A stretch of DNA of 64,000 nt from Pseudomonadales bacterium (GTDB lineage: Bacteria > Pseudomonadota > Gammaproteobacteria > Pseudomonadales > Pseudohongiellaceae): the NCBI GenBank assembly GCA_024234325.1, contig JACKOJ010000002.1:124001-188000 (forward strand), read 5' to 3'. The notes beneath the pieces are model-generated. The model did no database searches and had not been told where the DNA came from. It saw only the letters and a list, made by a program, of their open reading frames with translations. Made by a program: the position numbers and the translations under genes. Each line of letters begins with the position of its first letter. Position 1 is the stretch's first letter. Below, one piece after another: positions 59,972-64,000 of this stretch.

Positions 59972-60603
59972 CCGACACCGCAGCGCAGACCCAGCCCGCC
60001 AAGCCCGCAATACCCGTTGGGATTCTTGCCAAGGTACTGCTGATGGTAGTCCTCTGCGTAATAAAACGTATCCAACAACTTGATTTCAGTAGTAATTTCT
60101 CCGAACCCAGCGTCTGCGAGACGCTCCTGGAAACCCTGGGCGCTACGCCGCGCCGCCTCCAGTTGTTCCGCGCTCGTGGCATAGATCGCCGAGCGGTACT
60201 GGGTACCACGATCGTTGCCCTGCCGCATGCCCTGGGTCGGATCGTGACTCTCCCAGAACAGCGCCAGCAGACGCTCATAGGACACGATACCGGGGTCAAA
60301 GAAAACCTGGACGACTTCGGTGTGCCCGGTGTAGCCACTGCACACTTCTTCATAGGTGGGATTCGGGGTAATCCCTCCCGCATAACCGACGGCAGTGCTG
60401 TAAACCCCCTCCTGACGCCAGAACACCCGCTCCGCGCCCCAGAAACAGCCCAACGCAAAGACCGCCTGTTGCATGCCTGCGGGCATCGGCGGCTGCAGCG
60501 GATGTCCATTCACGTAATGGCGATTGCGCACCGGCATGGGAGTATCCCGCCCCGGCAAGGCAGACTCCGGGGTCGGCAGTATCATCGGTTTACCAGAAAT
60601 CAT
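59962..60603 (-). CDS. msrA: Peptide methionine-S-sulfoxide reductase MsrA
   Basis: The 213-residue repair enzyme reduces the S form of methionine sulfoxide. The active site is FALGCFWGAERVF; VGYAGGITPNPTYEEVCSGYTGHTEVV and YYAEDYHQQYL are conserved, and the C-terminal YCGLGGLGLRCG has the resolving cysteines. ATG 60603 has AGGAG five bases before it and yields the E. coli-like length; the earlier open frame is not needed. It is divergent from argD. Confidence 0.95.
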   Translation of the reverse strand: MISGKPMILPTPESALPGRDTPMPVRNRHYVNGHPLQPPMPAGMQQAVFALGCFWGAERVFWRQEGVYSTAVGYAGGITPNPTYEEVCSGYTGHTEVVQVFFDPGIVSYERLLALFWESHDPTQGMRQGNDRGTQYRSAIYATSAEQLEAARRSAQGFQERLADAGFGEITTEIKLLDTFYYAEDYHQQYLGKNPNGYCGLGGLGLRCGVGEA

Positions 60604-60880
60604 CGTCTCTCCTGTCTTGTCATCTTCCCTAACGCGGCACCAAAACCCACAAATTTCGTGGGCAACGTCGGCTTGAATGCCCGAGGTCATTCAGGCATTA
60701 TCGCCAATTAAATTTCAGTCGGGCCTGCCTGCGAAACCCTGCACCTGAACACACCGGTGAACCAGGGCTGGCGAGCTGCGTTAAGGCAGTATACGCCCTC
60801 GCAGCGCCACCGGAATCCCCTCCCCGATCTGAGACTAAACGCCCTACAATAATCAAGACTGAAACCTGAAAGGAAGTGCC

Positions 60881-62065
60881 ATGAGTTCCGCCCTGATGAG
60901 CAATTACGGTAACCCCGAACTGGAGTTTGAGCGCGGCCAGGGCTGCTACCTCTATACCCCCGAGGGAGAGCGTTATCTGGATTTCACCATGGGCATCGCG
61001 GTGAACTGCCTGGGACATTGTCACCCCCATCTTGTCGCCGCACTGCAGGAGCAGTCCACCCGCATCTGGCACAGCTCCAATCTGTTCCGCATTCCGCAGA
61101 CCGAAAGACTCGCAAAACGACTCGTTGAGCTGACCTTTGCCGATAAGGTGTTTTTCAGCAATTCCGGCACCGAGGCAGTGGAAGCCGGCTTCAAGATCAT
61201 GCGCCGCTATCACTACAGCCGGGGCGACAAGGAGCGGGTGCGCATCATCGCCCTCACCCAGTCTTTCCATGGCCGCACCCTCGCGCCCATCGCCGCGTCC
61301 GCCAACCCTGCGCACATGGAAGGTTTTCTGCCGGGGGATACCGGTTTCGATCAGGTACCTTTCGGTGACATTCATGCACTGCGGGCTGCGATTACGGACA
61401 AGACGGCGGGTGTGATTCTGGAACCGATTCAGGGCGAAGGCGGCATTCGCCTGACCCCGTTCGAGTATCTGCTGCAGGTGCGCGAACTGTGTGACGAGAT
61501 GGGCATTCTGCTGATGTTCGACGAGGTGCAGTCCGGCGTGGGACGCTCCGGGTATCTGTATGCCTACCAGGCTTCGGGCATTACTCCCGACCTGCTGGCC
61601 TCCGCCAAGGGGCTCGGCGGCGGCTTCCCCATCGGGGCCTGTCTGGCAACAGAGCGCGTCGCCGCCCCCATGGTGGCAGGCACGCACGGCAGCACCTTCG
61701 GCGGCAACCCGCTGGCGACTGCCGTAGGCAATGCCGTGCTCGACGTGATTACCGCCGATGGCTTCCTGCGTTCGGCCATGGAAAACGCCGCTTACCTGCG
61801 CACGGGGCTGAACCGGCTGATTACGACTTACCCCGAGGTGCTGGCGGAAGTGACCGGCATGGGCTATATGATCGGTCTCAAGTGTGTCAGCAGTAACGCA
61901 GACCTGATCAAGACCCTGCAGAAGAAGCGACTGCTGGCAGTAAAGGCCGGTGGCAATTCCATCCGCCTGTTGCCACCGCTCAATCTGACCCGGGATGAGA
62001 TTGATGAGGCCCTTGCCATTCTGGAATCGGCCTGCGCAGAGATCAAGAGTACGCCGGCAAGCTGA
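60881..62065 (+). CDS. argD: Acetylornithine aminotransferase
   Basis: The 394-residue class III PLP enzyme is used in arginine synthesis (and possibly succinyldiaminopimelate or succinylornithine turnover). FSNSGTEAVEAGFKIMRRYHY binds PLP; LMFDEVQSGVGRSG carries the PLP Asp and Gln; LASAKGLGGGFPIG holds the Schiff-base Lys; HGSTFGGNPLATAVGNAVL follows. AstC cannot be excluded by sequence alone, but no ast genes are nearby. ATG 60881 has AAAGGAAG. A TACAAT -10-like hexamer lies upstream. It overlaps the next gene by one base. Confidence 0.9.
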   Translation: MSSALMSNYGNPELEFERGQGCYLYTPEGERYLDFTMGIAVNCLGHCHPHLVAALQEQSTRIWHSSNLFRIPQTERLAKRLVELTFADKVFFSNSGTEAVEAGFKIMRRYHYSRGDKERVRIIALTQSFHGRTLAPIAASANPAHMEGFLPGDTGFDQVPFGDIHALRAAITDKTAGVILEPIQGEGGIRLTPFEYLLQVRELCDEMGILLMFDEVQSGVGRSGYLYAYQASGITPDLLASAKGLGGGFPIGACLATERVAAPMVAGTHGSTFGGNPLATAVGNAVLDVITADGFLRSAMENAAYLRTGLNRLITTYPEVLAEVTGMGYMIGLKCVSSNADLIKTLQKKRLLAVKAGGNSIRLLPPLNLTRDEIDEALAILESACAEIKSTPAS

Positions 62066-64000
62066 TGAAACCCATCCAAGAGCATCCCTCAACACAGATC
62101 GCCGAAGACGAACTCTGGTCCTTGATCAGACTCTACGCCGACTATTACTGGCAGGAGAACACCTCCTTCCAGTGCACCGGGATGCGCTTGTCCTCCGAGC
62201 ACAAGGAGAGTGAAAACCCCCTGCGGGAACTGCAAGACTCCACTTTGTGGGACATCGGCTGCCTTGTTACCGGGCGCGGACAAAGCTGGCGCCAGCACCT
62301 GACAGACCGCAAACTGCAACGGGAGTTTCACGAACTGATCTGCAGGCTTCCAGCTTCCTCCGACAGCAAACGCGAACCGCTGTACATCAGCATCAGTGGC
62401 CGCCCCCGCTTCGGCGAGAAAGGAGAATTCCTGGGCTATCACTGCCTTGCCCGGGAGATCACGGAGCAGATTGAAACCGAGAACTCCCTGCGCCGCTTCC
62501 GCGCCGCCATGGACATGTCCGGCGACATGATCTACCTCGTGGATCGCAAGACCCTGTTGTATCTGGACGTGAACGACACGGCCTGGAAAAGCTCCGGCAT
62601 GACACGCGAGGAACTGCTCAGGTCCGGCCCGCTCGACTCCCTGCAGCAAGAGACCCGCGAAGCACTTGAACGTCGCTACGACCGACTGATTATTGAAGGC
62701 GGCACCAGCCGGATCGAACACGAAGCCACCGACCCGGACGGCAAGCAGGTTTATCTGGAGACCTACAGCCGCGCCAGTTGCATCGACGGCAACTGGATTA
62801 TCATTGCCGCCACTCGCAACGTGTCACGCCGCAAGCGAATGGAAGCCACTACCCAGCGCCTGCACCGCATGTACTCTTCCCTGTCGGAAACCAATGCCGC
62901 CAGCCTGCGCGCGGTCTCGGAAGAGAGTCTGTATCACAGTGTCTGCGAGGCTGCGCTCAAGGGAGGCAAATTTGCCATCGCCTGCATCTTCGCCCCGGAC
63001 GACGCTGGCAATCTGGTCGCCGTTGCCTATGCGGGCGAGCAAACCGGTGGACTGAAGGAAGTCATCGTTCCCCTGGACCCGACAGACGAACGCGCACAGG
63101 GATTGATCGGCACCGCCTATCATTCGGGCCAGGCCTGTATCAGCAATGATTTTCTTGCCGACCCGCGTACAACACCGTGGCATCACCTGGGCGAGAACGA
63201 TCGCGTGGCCAGTGCCGCCACCTTCCCGCTGCGCCGCCATGAAGAGTCCGTTTCCGTGCTGTTGTTCTATTCCGTCGAAAAGAACATCTTTGACGAAGAA
63301 CTGGTCAAACTGCTGCAGAGCATGGCGGACAACGTGTCTTTCGCGCTGGAAAATTTCAGCAACGAGCGAGAGCGCCGAAAAGCAGAAGAAGTGCTGCGCG
63401 AGAGCGAAGAACGCTTCCGCAGCCTGACCCATCTTTCCTCGGATTTCTTCTGGGAAATGGACCACGATTTCCGCATGCGAACCTACGAGGGACGCATCGT
63501 GGGCGACAGCAACATGCAGGCCGTGGCAGCCATCAAGGGACGCACCCTGTGGGGGTTTGACAGCCTGGTCTGCAACACTGGCACCTGGGAAGAACTGGAG
63601 GAGCGGCTGCATCAACACGAACGCTTCAAGGACATAGAAATCAGCTTCACCAACTCCGAGGGTGTTGTCTACCATCTGTCCATGAACGGCGAACCGGTAT
63701 TCACACGCGACGGCGAGTTCCAGGGCTATCGCGGCATCGCCCGGGACATCACGGAACGCCGACGCATTTCAAATCACATTCAGTACCTGGCCACCCACGA
63801 CAACCTTACCGGTCTGCCGAACCGCACCAAGTTCAATGAGCTGCTGGAGAACAATGCCCGTCTGGCCGAACGTTACAAGGACAGGGCTTTCGCGCTCTTC
63901 TTCCTCGACGTGGATCGCTTCAAGAAGGTCAATGATACTTACGGTCATCATATGGGGGATGCCCTGCTTCAGGAGATTGCGAAGCGGATGCAGAAACCGC
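62065..64000 (+). CDS. PAS/GAF sensor with diguanylate cyclase domain, C-terminus outside the window
   Basis: The frame opens at ATG 62065, sharing its first base with the argD stop (TGATG), and remains open to the window end (645 codons). In order: a PAS-like N-terminus (to about 145) ending FLGYHCLAREITEQIETENSLRRF, a second PAS (about 150-280), a GAF-like sensor (about 285-430, with CIFAPDDAGNLVAVAYAGEQTGG), a coiled linker ERRKAEEVLRESEERFRSLTHLSSDFFWEMD leading a third PAS, and the start of a GGDEF domain (HDNLTGLPNRTKF, FFLDVDRFKKVNDTYGHHMGD). The GGDEF active-site motif itself lies past the window, so cyclase activity cannot be judged. No transmembrane helix is seen. Confidence 0.9.
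   Translation, partial: MKPIQEHPSTQIAEDELWSLIRLYADYYWQENTSFQCTGMRLSSEHKESENPLRELQDSTLWDIGCLVTGRGQSWRQHLTDRKLQREFHELICRLPASSDSKREPLYISISGRPRFGEKGEFLGYHCLAREITEQIETENSLRRFRAAMDMSGDMIYLVDRKTLLYLDVNDTAWKSSGMTREELLRSGPLDSLQQETREALERRYDRLIIEGGTSRIEHEATDPDGKQVYLETYSRASCIDGNWIIIAATRNVSRRKRMEATTQRLHRMYSSLSETNAASLRAVSEESLYHSVCEAALKGGKFAIACIFAPDDAGNLVAVAYAGEQTGGLKEVIVPLDPTDERAQGLIGTAYHSGQACISNDFLADPRTTPWHHLGENDRVASAATFPLRRHEESVSVLLFYSVEKNIFDEELVKLLQSMADNVSFALENFSNERERRKAEEVLRESEERFRSLTHLSSDFFWEMDHDFRMRTYEGRIVGDSNMQAVAAIKGRTLWGFDSLVCNTGTWEELEERLHQHERFKDIEISFTNSEGVVYHLSMNGEPVFTRDGEFQGYRGIARDITERRRISNHIQYLATHDNLTGLPNRTKFNELLENNARLAERYKDRAFALFFLDVDRFKKVNDTYGHHMGDALLQEIAKRMQKP

Overview
The window is chromosomal DNA from a gammaproteobacterium, most like Pseudomonadales sensu lato (Pseudomonas or marine relatives). 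The main reason is gene order. From tRNA-Ser at 26.2 kb the run yccA, tusDCB, tusE, (purC), cysG, serS, crcB, rarA, lolA, ftsK, trxB, aat, bpt, infA, clpA, clpS, cspD, monomeric icd, nudJ, mnmA, hflD and purB closely follows the order I recall from Pseudomonas. Other hints are a ThrH-type phosphatase, an iron-sulfur (APS-type) CysH and many single housekeeping genes. Most of the sequence is GC-rich; the stretch from about 18.5 to 24.4 kb is visibly AT-richer.

Layout. (1) 0-6 kb: end of a ribbon-helix-helix regulator, gorA (TTG start), a CopA-type copper ATPase, a CDF metal exporter and a secreted tyrosine-phosphatase-like protein. (2) 6-18.5 kb: a stand-alone tyrosine recombinase, the periplasmic protease Prc, then several exported proteins of unclear substrate (a DUF5916-type barrel protein, a two-domain VOC protein, a YtcJ-like amidohydrolase, an alpha/beta hydrolase, a PEBP protein), then YjdM/PhnA and a GFA-family protein. 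(3) 18.5-26.2 kb: accessory region next to tRNA-Ser(TGA). It holds a nuclease-helicase fusion with a DUF2075/Schlafen-group helicase, a structured non-coding patch, a complete IS3-family element with a classic frameshift site, a fragment of an interrupted gene, a zinc-ribbon protein fused to a nucleoside-deoxyribosyltransferase/TIR-like domain, a membrane-anchored coiled-coil protein, a YedK/HMCES-type protein and three short unknown genes. A 16-bp exact direct repeat of the tRNA-Ser 3' end lies at 21056 and 26208 and may mark an integrated segment. (4) 26.3-64 kb: conserved core genes, ending in argD, which is directly followed by a PAS/GAF/diguanylate-cyclase gene cut by the window edge.

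How the genes work together. The core block covers tRNA 2-thiouridine synthesis (TusDCB-TusE feeding MnmA), the N-degron pathway (Aat, Bpt, ClpS, ClpA), purine synthesis (PurC, PurB), sulfur assimilation (CysG, CysH, CysB), molybdopterin synthesis (MoaC, MoaD, MoaE), outer-membrane lipoprotein transport (LolA), chromosome segregation and repair (FtsK, RarA), and redox repair (Gor, TrxB, MsrA). The best candidates for a new biological system are the accessory genes next to tRNA-Ser, especially the nuclease-helicase and the zinc-ribbon/NDT-like protein. Both look like antiviral or conflict proteins by architecture, but that role is inferred and untested.
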